NCBI GenBank assembly: GCA_002294665.1
Contig: DBFQ01000002.1
Span: forward strand, 448-17,946
Length of the DNA stretch: 17,499 nucleotides
Origin: Candidatus Aminicenantes bacterium UBA876
Lineage (GTDB): Bacteria; Acidobacteriota; Aminicenantia; UBA2199
Reading direction: 5' to 3'
Shown: piece by piece, positions 7,426 to 14,950 of the stretch
How positions within the stretch are numbered: position 1 is the first letter of the stretch
Layout of the letters: each line of letters starts with the position of its first letter
Position numbers and translations under genes: made by a program
Notes under the pieces: generated by a model
Database searches by the model: none
What the model was told of the DNA's origin: nothing
What the model saw: the letters and a program-made list of their open reading frames with translations, nothing else

Positions 7426-8766
7426 CTACTTTTCACTTTCCGCTTCGAAAGCATGAACGGTCGCCCGGCGGATAGCGAGGATCGCCCGCAAAGCTTCCAT
7501 CGGGGTGATCAAATCAGCCGGCCGGAAACGCCCCGCTTCATCCAACTCCATCAGGCGCGAATGAACCATGAATCGGATCACCTCATACTGACGGTGCACG
7601 GGCAGTACGTCACCCGGTTCAGGGATATCTTCGGCGACGGCCAGGTCCAGGGTGATGCCAAGGCTTTCTAGGTAACGGACCAGGTTGCGCATGACCACGG
7701 CGAAGCGGGCCCGTGAGACTTTCAGGTCCTCCAGGTTTCCGACGCCGAAAGTATGATCCGGACGCAATTCCATGATGCCCAGGCTGCATAATTTTACAAT
7801 CTCTTCTCGGGCGAAAGAGTGCTGGATATCGGTAATGATTTCAGGTGTCGACGTCAAAACCAATTGATCTTGGAAATAATGCCCCAACAGGGCCGCCAGT
7901 TCCTCGCGGCTCAAATCGGTTTTAAAGTAAATGTTCTTGAAACGCACGGGCATGTCGGTTTCGTTGAACCGCTCTTTCAACTTATTGATACGGTTCAGAA
8001 TGCGCAGGTTTCCCGGATCCTTTTCCTGAAGTTGCCGGTAGATCACCAGGGCCTGATCGTATTGGCCCTGCTTTTCATACAACCCGCCCAGTTTTTCCAT
8101 GGCTTCCAGGTTCCCCGGTATGGACTCCACGATATCGCGATAGATTTCCGCAGCCTGGTCCCCGCCATCTTCTCGGGCCAGGTACGCGGCGAGCCGCTCT
8201 TTTAAAGTGACCATGTCAGGCGAGTAGTACAGGGCGTTCTCCAGGGCTTCCCGGTATTCGGCTCCCTCTGACCCACTCTGTTCAAGCCGGTCCGCCCGAC
8301 TCAGCCATTTCTCTGTTTCCTGTGCGCGGATCTGTTCGTGTCTCAACCGCACCATGGGATTGTCGGGATTCTCATTCCGCAGACGCGAGTAGATGCGGAA
8401 GGCCTCACGCACCTCACCCTTTTGACGATGATATGCGGCCATTCCCATGCGAGCCATGACGCTTTCCGCATTCAACACCAACGCATCCGTAAAATTCTTT
8501 TTGGCCAGGTCCAGTTTTCCGCGCATCAGGTACACAAAACCGAAAGCCACATATAAACGATCCTCATCGGCACGACTGCGCCGGAACAGGTCCATGGCCT
8601 GGCGGGTTTCACCGGCTTGCAGACGTTGCCAGCCGGCCGCATACGCATCATCCACACCTGTCTCCGCTGATTCCAGGCCGGGGATACTGATTTCGGTGCG
8701 CACACGAGGCGCGCTGACACAACCGGCCATTAAAGCGAACACCACTAAGAGAGCCCAGAATCTCAT
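7426..8766 (-). CDS. TPR lipoprotein with C-terminal SLH-like domains
   Basis: A 446-residue envelope protein. The N-terminus MRFWALLVVFALMAGC is a lipoprotein signal with lipobox LMAGC; C16 would be lipidated. Residues about 40-265 are tetratricopeptide-like helices, for example NLEAMEKLGGLYEKQGQYDQALVIYRQLQEKDP (219-251). Residues about 283-432 resemble two to three S-layer-homology units. One is HSFAREEIVKLCSLGIMEL.PDHTFG.GN..KVSRARFAVVM (316-359); the other is VHRQYEVIRFMVHSRLMELDEAGRFRPADLITPMEALR (390-427). It may tether a membrane to the cell wall while the TPRs hold a partner; this is inference. The start at 8766 overlaps the hflX stop by 4 nt (ATGA) and has AAGGAG upstream. An in-frame extension to 8820 lies inside hflX and would destroy the signal peptide, so I rejected it. 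Confidence 0.85.
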   Translation of the reverse strand: MRFWALLVVFALMAGCVSAPRVRTEISIPGLESAETGVDDAYAAGWQRLQAGETRQAMDLFRRSRADEDRLYVAFGFVYLMRGKLDLAKKNFTDALVLNAESVMARMGMAAYHRQKGEVREAFRIYSRLRNENPDNPMVRLRHEQIRAQETEKWLSRADRLEQSGSEGAEYREALENALYYSPDMVTLKERLAAYLAREDGGDQAAEIYRDIVESIPGNLEAMEKLGGLYEKQGQYDQALVIYRQLQEKDPGNLRILNRINKLKERFNETDMPVRFKNIYFKTDLSREELAALLGHYFQDQLVLTSTPEIITDIQHSFAREEIVKLCSLGIMELRPDHTFGVGNLEDLKVSRARFAVVMRNLVRYLESLGITLDLAVAEDIPEPGDVLPVHRQYEVIRFMVHSRLMELDEAGRFRPADLITPMEALRAILAIRRATVHAFEAESEK

Positions 8767-10010
8767 GAAAATTCTCCTTCCAGGGTAGTTCTGGATTGTA
8801 GCATTTTTTGCGGATGGCATAAAAACGTCACTTCGACACTTTCACCCAGGTCTCTATGCTCCATGACCAATGCCCACTTTTCCAACGCCGGCAGGTTAAA
8901 AACCCGGCGCGGAACACGCAGGGTATACAATTCCATATCCGCAAACCAGCGATCAAAGACGGCCCGGCGCAATTGATCCAATCCCTCGCCGGTCCGAGCG
9001 GAAACAGGCAATCCCTTTTCACGGCTGAACCCCCCGGCGGGTTCGCTCAGCAAATCGATCTTGTTGACGACATTGATCACCCGATCGCGGGAAATGCCGA
9101 TCTGATCCAGGACCCGCAACACTTCACGATGTTGAAAAGCGGAATCGTGGGCGGCCCCATCTACGATGTTGAGCAGGAAATCCGCGTGAGTCACCTCTTC
9201 TAGAGTGGCGCGAAACGAGCGGAACAGTTCAGCCGGCATGTCGCGAATGAAGCCCACGGTATCGGAAAGCAGGAAAAAGCATCCGGGTTGAATATCAGAG
9301 AGATCCACCCGCCTCAACAAGGGATCCAGGGTGGAAAAAAGTCGTTTCGAAACCGTTACGTCTGCTCCAGTCAACTTGCGGAACAAGGTCGACTTGCCCG
9401 CCGAAGTGTATCCCACCAGGGAAACCAGCGGTATCGGCCGCCGGGTACGGGATCGGCGTTGAACATCCCGGTCGCGGATCACTTTGTCGAGCCTGCGCCG
9501 GATAACGGCGATGCGGTCGCGGATGCGGCGGCGATCGCTTTCCAGCTTGGTTTCACCGGGCCCCCGGGTGCCGATTCCGCCGCCCAGGCGGGAAAGTTCA
9601 ACTCCGCGACCGGTCAGTCGGGGCAACATGTAGGTCAATTGGGCCAGTTCGACCTGGAGTTTGCCTTCCAATGAACGGGCGCGCGTGGCGAAAACATCCA
9701 GAATCAGGCGGGTACGATCAATCACGCGGCAGCCCAGCGTTGTTTCCAGGTTGCGCTGCTGGATTCGCGACAGGGAATTGAAAAAAACCACCAGGTCCAG
9801 TTCTTCCTTCTGAATACGTTCGGCGATTTCGCTGACTTTTCCTCTCCCCATCAGGGTGCCGGAATCCACAGGGCGTCGCTGGAACAAGGTCCCCATGACT
9901 TCGCCTCCGGCGCTGCGGACCAATTCTTCCATTTCGTCCAGGATCGAGCGAACCTCCGAGAGGGGACGCTGCGGGGCGAACATCCCCGCCACCAGGACAC
10001 GCTCAGCCAT
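8763..10010 (-). CDS. hflX: GTPase HflX
   Basis: A 415-residue cytoplasmic GTPase that binds the ribosome and splits stalled or idle 70S particles. The N-terminal HflX domain has GTLMGRGKVSEIAE and the signature GGGIGTRGPGETKLE (143-157), followed by a coiled region. The G domain shows G1 GYTSAGKS (200-207), G2 around FSTLD (225-229), G3 DTVGF (250-254), G4 NKID (316-319) and G5 SART (337-340). Length is close to E. coli HflX. I chose the ATG at 10010 because MAERVLVAG starts the conserved domain. The frame stays open to 10148, but those 46 residues lie inside miaA. The start overlaps the miaA stop by 8 nt, so translational coupling is likely. The miaA-hflX adjacency is widely conserved (in enterobacteria via hfq). 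Confidence 0.95.
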   Translation of the reverse strand: MAERVLVAGMFAPQRPLSEVRSILDEMEELVRSAGGEVMGTLFQRRPVDSGTLMGRGKVSEIAERIQKEELDLVVFFNSLSRIQQRNLETTLGCRVIDRTRLILDVFATRARSLEGKLQVELAQLTYMLPRLTGRGVELSRLGGGIGTRGPGETKLESDRRRIRDRIAVIRRRLDKVIRDRDVQRRSRTRRPIPLVSLVGYTSAGKSTLFRKLTGADVTVSKRLFSTLDPLLRRVDLSDIQPGCFFLLSDTVGFIRDMPAELFRSFRATLEEVTHADFLLNIVDGAAHDSAFQHREVLRVLDQIGISRDRVINVVNKIDLLSEPAGGFSREKGLPVSARTGEGLDQLRRAVFDRWFADMELYTLRVPRRVFNLPALEKWALVMEHRDLGESVEVTFLCHPQKMLQSRTTLEGEFS

Positions 10011-10947
10011 GTGCAGACCCCAGTTGAACCTGCAGCCAGTCCGAAACCTGCTTCTCGCGGTCAGGTGAAAACCAGACGATATCCTTCTCCTGGCGAAACC
10101 ATGAAAGCTGGCGCTTGGCGAACTGGCGTGAATGGCGTTTAATCGCATCCACCGTCAAGTCCCAATCCGTTTTCCCGTCCAGGTATTCGCCGATTTCCCG
10201 GTAACCCAATGCCTGGAAAGCCGGACAATGGCGGGGATAACGCATCCGCAACTGACGCACTTCATCCAGCAATCCCCGTTGCAGCATGCGTTCCACGCGC
10301 GCTTCGATACGCGTATACAATTCGGGTCGCTCCAGCGCCAGACCGATACGGATAAAGCGATAAGCACAGAAAGGCGAACGCGTCAGTTGAAACACGCGGC
10401 TGGGAGGAGCTCCATGGCTGTAGTAGATTTCAAGCGCGCGTACAAGGCGTACCCGGTCCATGGGGCTTACGACGGCTGCATATTCCGGATCGATCTCTTT
10501 CAGGCGGTGCCACAGGCAATTCAGACCCTGTTGCGCCGCCAGTCGCCGCAGTACACGGCGTTCCACCCCCGGTCCCTGACTCTGGGGGAAAATACCGCGA
10601 ATCATGGTGCGCAGGTACAGGGCGGTTCCGCCGCATACCAGGGGCATTTTCCCGCGTCCGCGCATCTCTTCGGCGGCGGCATAAGCGGCTTCCAGGAAGC
10701 GGGCCGCATTGAACTGGGAACAATCATGGATCAGGTCGATGAGATGATGGCGAATGCCCTGACGTTCGGGCAGCGAGAGTTTGTCCGTACCGATGTTGAA
10801 GTCGCGATACACCTGCATGGAATCCGCGGATATCACTTCGGCGTTGAATTCACGCGCCAGATAGAGCGCCAGGCGACTTTTGCCGACTCCGGTCGGGCCG
10901 AGGATCTGAACCACCACCGCGGGGAAAGAATCTCCGCTCTGCATCAT
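10003..10947 (-). CDS. miaA: tRNA dimethylallyltransferase
   Basis: A 314-residue enzyme that attaches the dimethylallyl group to A37 of tRNAs reading codons starting with U. It shows the P-loop GPTGVGKS (17-24) and VISADSMQVYRDFNIGT (38-54), which includes the catalytic aspartate D42. VCGGTALYLRTMIRGIF (104-120), the substrate-tunnel region, follows. The C-terminus has the usual AIKRHSRQFAKRQLSWFR. Length is normal. Two adjacent ATGs start the gene; the first overlaps the stop of the 31-residue gene upstream as ATGA. No good Shine-Dalgarno is present (GGCTGAG at best), so coupling to the upstream small gene probably drives initiation. Downstream it overlaps hflX by 8 nt. Confidence 0.96.
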   Translation of the reverse strand: MMQSGDSFPAVVVQILGPTGVGKSRLALYLAREFNAEVISADSMQVYRDFNIGTDKLSLPERQGIRHHLIDLIHDCSQFNAARFLEAAYAAAEEMRGRGKMPLVCGGTALYLRTMIRGIFPQSQGPGVERRVLRRLAAQQGLNCLWHRLKEIDPEYAAVVSPMDRVRLVRALEIYYSHGAPPSRVFQLTRSPFCAYRFIRIGLALERPELYTRIEARVERMLQRGLLDEVRQLRMRYPRHCPAFQALGYREIGEYLDGKTDWDLTVDAIKRHSRQFAKRQLSWFRQEKDIVWFSPDREKQVSDWLQVQLGSAHG

Positions 10948-11039
10948 CTCAGCCAGGCAACCACCAGGAGGAGAAACAGCAGAAATGCCGCGATCATTAT
11001 TTGCCGTCGCCGGACTAATTCCCGTTCCGGTTCAGCCAT
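10944..11039 (-). CDS. 31-residue single-span membrane peptide (hypothetical)
   Basis: This short frame reads MAEPERELVRRRQIMI, then AAFLLFLLLVVAWLR. It is a charged N-terminus with an RRR cluster, followed by about 16 uninterrupted hydrophobic residues (14-29) and a final arginine. The charge pattern predicts a cytoplasmic N-terminus with one membrane span. Its ATG lies 25 nt inside the end of the DUF4388 gene in another frame, and its TGA overlaps the miaA ATG. It therefore fills what would otherwise be the only real gap (67 bp) in the operon. No clear ribosome site precedes it, so translation would depend on coupling to the DUF4388 gene. I do not recognise it. It could be chance, but the composition and both junctions favour a real gene. 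Confidence 0.5.
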   Translation of the reverse strand: MAEPERELVRRRQIMIAAFLLFLLLVVAWLR

Positions 11040-12133
11040 TGCAGAATCTGTTGTTCCACTTCGACACCGAGGTGGTGCTTCACAGCGTAGACCTGAGCGT
11101 AAAGGATTTCTTCCAGGCCGCGCAAAAATTCGCCGATGGTGCGTTCAAAATCCTGGTACCAGACCGACTTTAACACCGGTTCTTCCTCCAGGCCGCCACC
11201 TTCACGTAATTGGGCCCGCTTCAGGCCGGCCGGGAGGTTGTCACAGATTCCCGAAACCGCCTTTTGCAGAATCGACAAAGCGATGGGCCCGATCTCCTTG
11301 GAAAGTACCCTGAAAACCATCACATACTTCTGGTTGTAATGGTTCAAGGCATCCTCAAATGAAGTGAAAGAACCCGGACTCGCAGCGACTCTCGGCCGCT
11401 GCGGCAACGACTTCTCTTCCGGTCGTCGCGTAGACACACGCTCGGCCGCCAGCAACAAAAACAGCACACGTTGGGTATGCGCAAGCGGGAGCAGGCTGTG
11501 TCGAATGACACTTTCGATATCGTTGTGCTGCAAAAGAAGCTGGAGAACATGATTTTCATGGGGCTTCAGCTCCGGATCGGTTTCCAAACGCTTCTTTTCA
11601 ACAAAAAGCGCATTCACCCCGGCCAACTCCCGGCGGATAATATCGGTGTTCTGCATTCCGCGAATACCTTCAACGATAACGGCATGCAGCGAGAGGTCGA
11701 GCGTTACCCCCGGCGGCGCGGTATGGGTGCCCGTGGTTACCCCGTAAGAGCCGGTTGCGCAATCAAAGCAGCGGTAGATATGATACAGCTGATAACCACT
11801 TTCCCATTGCCAGAACGTTTCCGGATCCCATAGTTCCAATTTCAGCATGGCCCGGCCGAACGGGATTGATTCGGCGCTCATTAATTCCCGCGCCCGGGTC
11901 AACTCGTCTGAGGCGCTGATTATTCCCTTCTTTTCCAGCCACTTGTCAATCGGCAGGGCTTCGGGATGGGGACAGGCCCGACAAACGCGGCCGTCCTGGA
12001 CATGCACGGTCACCCCGCCATCATCCGCATCGATACGCAAAGCGCCGTCGATTGATTCGCGGGCCATCTGATGCAGTACCCGTGGCAGGCTGACTTCATT
12101 CAGGCGGCCGGAAAGGGATGGAAGGTCGGTCAT
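11015..12133 (-). CDS. DUF4388 (PATAN) domain protein
   Basis: A 372-residue soluble protein of unknown function. Residues 6-52 (SLSGRLNEVSLPRVLHQM, then GALRI and VTVHVQDGRV) match the DUF4388/PATAN fold. That domain is found with response-regulator, Zn-ribbon or helix-turn-helix partners and is thought to act in signalling or motility control. Residues 60-150 resemble the middle part of such proteins (WLEKKGIIS, FGRAMLKLELW, LYHIYRCFDCATGSYGV), with C122 and C125 as a CxxC-like pair. The remainder to 372 is helical with no motif I know. The start at 12133 is 9 nt after the purF stop, with GGAAGGA about 14 nt upstream. Its 3' end overlaps the 31-residue gene. Its role in a purF-miaA operon is unexplained. 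Confidence 0.7.
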   Translation of the reverse strand: MTDLPSLSGRLNEVSLPRVLHQMARESIDGALRIDADDGGVTVHVQDGRVCRACPHPEALPIDKWLEKKGIISASDELTRARELMSAESIPFGRAMLKLELWDPETFWQWESGYQLYHIYRCFDCATGSYGVTTGTHTAPPGVTLDLSLHAVIVEGIRGMQNTDIIRRELAGVNALFVEKKRLETDPELKPHENHVLQLLLQHNDIESVIRHSLLPLAHTQRVLFLLLAAERVSTRRPEEKSLPQRPRVAASPGSFTSFEDALNHYNQKYVMVFRVLSKEIGPIALSILQKAVSGICDNLPAGLKRAQLREGGGLEEEPVLKSVWYQDFERTIGEFLRGLEEILYAQVYAVKHHLGVEVEQQILQWLNRNGN

Positions 12134-12142
12134 TCGCTGTGG

Positions 12143-13606
12143 TTATCCTTCCCGAATCAAAGCATGCTGGGCATCACGTTCCGCTTCAATTGTATCCAGC
12201 ATGTGGCGCGAGATGTCACCGGTCGGGTAATTTCCGGTGAAACACGCCTTGCAGAAATGGCGAATCCTGGGATTCTGCCTCCGGACCGCACGCTCCATAT
12301 CATCCAGATCCTGATAGATCACGGAATCCGCATTGATTTTAACCGCGATCTGTTCAGGAGTGGAATTGGCGGCGACAAATTCATTGCGCGTCTGCATGTC
12401 GATTCCGTATACACAGGGGTGGGTCAAAGGGGCGGAATAGGAAGCGAAATGGACTGTCCGGGCCCCGGCGTTGCGTACCATCTGGATGATTGAACGGGAA
12501 GTGTTTCCGCGCACGATGGAGTCATCCACCAGCAATATGTCCTTACCACGGAACACTTCGGTGATGGGATTGAGTTTGTGACGAATGGAACGTTGACGAA
12601 CCGGGTCGCCGGGCATGATAAACGTACGCCCGATATAGCGGTTCTTGACGAGTCCTTCACGGTATTTCACCCGCAATATGTTGGCGATTTCAATCGCGGC
12701 GGCCCGCGCGGAATCGGGAACAGGCACCACAACATCTACCTTCAATTGCAGGCGACGGATCTTACGCCCCAGGCTGCGACCCAATTCCACGCGGGATGTA
12801 TACACATTGATACCGTTGAGATACGAATCGGGACGGGCGAAATAGATGTACTCGAAAATGCAGGGACGGAAGGGTTTCCGCGAAATCTGGCATTCATGCA
12901 CGTGGCGCTCGCGGTCGACAAAGATCGCTGAGCCCGGCTCGACGTCGCGCATCTGGGAAAAGCCCATGGCGTGGAGAGAAACGCTTTCCGAAGCGAAAGC
13001 GTAGGCCGGAACCATGCCCTCAACCTGAGTGCCGAAAAGCAACGGGCGCAGACCGAAAGGATCACGGAAAGCGACCATACCGATATTGGCGATATGAATC
13101 ACCACGGAATAGCTGCCCTTTACCCGGCGATACACATAGCGCACGGCATTGAAAATCATTTCCGGGGTAATCGGCCGGGTGCGGAATCCCTGCAGGTAAT
13201 TGGCAAAGATATTGAGGATGGCTTCCACGTCGCAATTGGAATTTGTCAGGATGTGATTCTTTTCCAACAACTCCCGCTTCAGGTCCGCGAAATTGGTCAC
13301 ATTCCCGTTATGCGCCGCGGCCATCCCGAAAGGGTAGTTGATCCAGAACGGTTGAGCATCCTCGACCGATCCCTCACCCACGGTGGGATAGCGGGTATGA
13401 CCAAGGCCGACATGCCCCCTCAGTCGGAGGATATTGCGTTCGTCGAAGATGTCCCGGATCAGTCCGTTTCCCTTCTTGATATGATAACGCCCGTCATAGG
13501 TCAGCATTCCCGCCGAATCCTGACCGCGGTGCTGGATGGTCAGCATGGCATTGTACAATTTTCCCACGACTTCTTCGTTGTCGAATACGCCAATCACACC
13601 GCACAT
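12143..13606 (-). CDS. purF: Amidophosphoribosyltransferase
   Basis: A 487-residue enzyme for the first committed step of purine synthesis: PRPP plus glutamine to phosphoribosylamine. The N-terminal nucleophile is C2 in MCGVIGVFDN. HRGQDSAGM (26-34) and GHTRYPT (69-75) complete the glutaminase. The PRPP loop is ILLVDDSIVRGNTS (357-370). C249, C398, C452 and C455 sit at the positions that ligate the 4Fe-4S cluster in Bacillus-type PurF. The start at 13606 puts C2 next to the initiator and has GGGGG upstream. The frame is open to 13660, but those codons lie over the predicted promoter. It is the first gene of the operon running to 7426. Confidence 0.96.
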   Translation of the reverse strand: MCGVIGVFDNEEVVGKLYNAMLTIQHRGQDSAGMLTYDGRYHIKKGNGLIRDIFDERNILRLRGHVGLGHTRYPTVGEGSVEDAQPFWINYPFGMAAAHNGNVTNFADLKRELLEKNHILTNSNCDVEAILNIFANYLQGFRTRPITPEMIFNAVRYVYRRVKGSYSVVIHIANIGMVAFRDPFGLRPLLFGTQVEGMVPAYAFASESVSLHAMGFSQMRDVEPGSAIFVDRERHVHECQISRKPFRPCIFEYIYFARPDSYLNGINVYTSRVELGRSLGRKIRRLQLKVDVVVPVPDSARAAAIEIANILRVKYREGLVKNRYIGRTFIMPGDPVRQRSIRHKLNPITEVFRGKDILLVDDSIVRGNTSRSIIQMVRNAGARTVHFASYSAPLTHPCVYGIDMQTRNEFVAANSTPEQIAVKINADSVIYQDLDDMERAVRRQNPRIRHFCKACFTGNYPTGDISRHMLDTIEAERDAQHALIREG

Positions 13607-13631
13607 GAATTTACCCCCGGCAGCAAGTCCC

Positions 13632-13660
13632 ATTATTGCCGCGAAGCGCCCAAAAGTCAA
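13632..13660 (-). promoter_or_regulatory. Promoter of the purF operon
   Basis: On the minus strand TTGACT (13655-13660) and AATAAT (13632-13637) are spaced 17 bp, each one base off consensus. The expected start near 13625 gives a leader of about 20 nt, too short for a purine riboswitch. Confidence 0.6.
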
Positions 13661-13720
13661 GGCGTATCAGCGTGCGAATGGAACCGGAGTGCCACAAAGA
13701 CAGGAAAGGAGAAGTGACTG

Positions 13721-13765
13721 GAATTCAAAGCAAGAAACGCGAAATTCCAGACAAATTCAAATGAC
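13721..13765. repeat. AT-rich block, copy A
   Basis: It begins GAATTCAAA, contains ACAAATTCAAA and ends CAAATGAC. The same three landmarks occur in the same order in copy B (13814-13897). It is built of CAAATTCAAA-like words. Confidence 0.6.
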
Positions 13766-13777
13766 CTGAAAAAAATA

Positions 13778-13813
13778 AGTTGAGGAAGTTGAGAGAGTTG
13801 AGGGAGGAAAGAA
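13778..13813. repeat. 9-bp tandem repeat between the AT-rich blocks
   Basis: Three 9-base units, AGTTGAGGA, AGTTGAGAG and AGTTGAGGG, are followed by a decayed AGGAAAGAA. The unit is related to the 8-bp AGTTGGAG repeat at 7151-7206. Confidence 0.75.
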
Positions 13814-13901
13814 GAATTCAAATCCCAAATCTCAAGCGCAAAATTTCAAACAAATTCAAAATTCCAATCTCAAAAATTCAAAACAAAAACAAATGACAAA
13901 T
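13814..13901. repeat. AT-rich block, copy B
   Basis: A longer relative of copy A, it starts GAATTCAAA, includes ACAAATTCAAA and reaches CAAATGAC. Between these are reiterated words of the form AAATTCAAA, CCAAATCTC and CCAATCTCAAAA. The region is almost free of G. Confidence 0.65.
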
Positions 13902-13984
13902 GCCTTGAGCGCAGCGAAAGGAACCACTTTTTTATTCTTTCTTTTTTATTCCTTATTCGGAGCCCGAAGGGTCAGAAGCCTGCC

Positions 13985-14017
13985 CCCTTCTCTCCATCTC
14001 TTCAACTTTCCAACTCT
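13985..14017 (-). repeat. Third purine-rich repeat, running into the CDF gene
   Basis: On the minus strand it reads GAGTTGGAA, AGTTGAAGA, GATGGAGAG, then AAGGGG. It is a degenerate 9-bp repeat of the same family as those at 7151 and 13778. Its first units are the last codons and the stop of the CDF gene. Confidence 0.65.
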
Positions 14018-14901
14018 TGTTCAGAACGGCAGGTTTCATCCGGGTATTCAATCTCCAGCGTGGAATGGGTCACGGGGAAACCGCTGATCAGGATTCGTGC
14101 CCGATGCTTGAGTTCGAGCAGAGCCGGGGGTTCGAGAACCTGCGAAAGCACGAGGTGGGCCGTCAACACATGGCGCTCGCCGTCCAGGGACCACAAATGC
14201 AGATGGTGCACCTGGGCCACTTGGGGAAGTGAAAGCAACGACTCTTTCAATTTTCCCAAATCGATGTCTTTCGGTGCCGCCTGCAGGAAAACCCGCATGG
14301 CCCGGCGCAATTCCACCACCACCCGGCGCATGATGAAAAGGGTAATCAAAATGGAAAGCAGCGGATCAATCCAGGCGGTATGCCAGATTGAGATCACCAC
14401 GCCACCGACCAGCACCGCTCCCCACCCCATCACATCTTCCAGCAGGTGCCAGGCGGCCAGTCGGGCGTTGATGCCCCGGCCGCGGCGCATGCGCCAGGCG
14501 GCGACACCATTGACCATGATTCCGGCTGCAGCCAGCCAGATCATTCCCGGCCCATGTGGAGTGCCTGGATCAAACAGGCGCGGAATCGCCCGGGTCAGCA
14601 CCAGGACCGCTCCCGCTGATAACACCGCGGCGCTGATCACGCCGCCGAGAACCGAAAACCGCTGGTATCCGAACGTATAAGTCCGGTCGCCGGGCCTGTG
14701 GGAACGTCGTTCCATCCCCCAGGCGGCGGCCAGGGAAAAGCTGTCGCCGAGGTCATGAATCGCGTCCGCCAGAATAGCCGTGCTTTGCGTCAATATGCCG
14801 CCCGCCACCTCCACCAGGGTGAAGGCGAGGTTCAACAGAAAAGCCGCACGAAAATGCGGCTCCGCGTGTTCGACCCGGTTCGCATGCAGATGGTGGCCCA
14901 T
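14002..14901 (-). CDS. Cation diffusion facilitator, zinc-type exporter
   Basis: A 299-residue inner-membrane metal/proton antiporter of the CzcD/ZitB-like CDF group. Six transmembrane segments lie between about 17 and 195, and a cytoplasmic domain covers about 205-290. The transport site is the zinc-type pair of HxxxD motifs: H49/D53 in TM2 (DAIHDLGD) and H152/D156 in TM5 (WHLLEDVMGW). The N-terminus is short and histidine-bearing (GHHLHANRVEHAEPH). VHHLHLWSLDGERHVLTAHLVL (231-252) is the conserved cytoplasmic strand pair that binds zinc and dimerises. AAGG lies about 9 nt upstream of the start. The final ELES and stop are encoded by the purine repeat. It has its own promoter. The substrate is most likely zinc, possibly cobalt or cadmium. 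Confidence 0.92.
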   Translation of the reverse strand: MGHHLHANRVEHAEPHFRAAFLLNLAFTLVEVAGGILTQSTAILADAIHDLGDSFSLAAAWGMERRSHRPGDRTYTFGYQRFSVLGGVISAAVLSAGAVLVLTRAIPRLFDPGTPHGPGMIWLAAAGIMVNGVAAWRMRRGRGINARLAAWHLLEDVMGWGAVLVGGVVISIWHTAWIDPLLSILITLFIMRRVVVELRRAMRVFLQAAPKDIDLGKLKESLLSLPQVAQVHHLHLWSLDGERHVLTAHLVLSQVLEPPALLELKHRARILISGFPVTHSTLEIEYPDETCRSEQELES

Positions 14902-14950
14902 TGACTGACCTTATCCCGAAGCAATCCTCATTTGGAATGACTTCAAGCGT

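Larger units (their letters stand above)
13607..14001. other. AT-rich, repeat-filled gap upstream of purF
   Basis: The 395 bp between purF and the CDF gene contain the purF promoter, then AT-rich twin blocks, a 9-bp tandem repeat, a T-rich stretch (13929-13953) and the pyrimidine strand of a third tandem repeat. GC content is far below that of the flanking genes. Plus-strand open frames here have low-complexity composition and no recognisable product, so I see no gene. Confidence 0.7.

Noticed and set aside
10011..10148. 46-residue N-terminal extension of HflX
   Set aside because: It lies wholly inside miaA in another frame, is unlike any HflX N-terminus, and the ATG at 10010 begins the conserved domain.
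13893..14087. Small + strand open frame of about 64 residues
   Set aside because: It is low-complexity sequence made of the T-rich stretch and the pyrimidine strand of the repeat, has no ribosome site, and ends inside the CDF gene.
14902..14944. Possible metal riboswitch in the CDF leader
   Set aside because: The predicted leader is only about 43 nt, too short for a yybP-ykoY or similar aptamer, and no conserved aptamer motif is visible.
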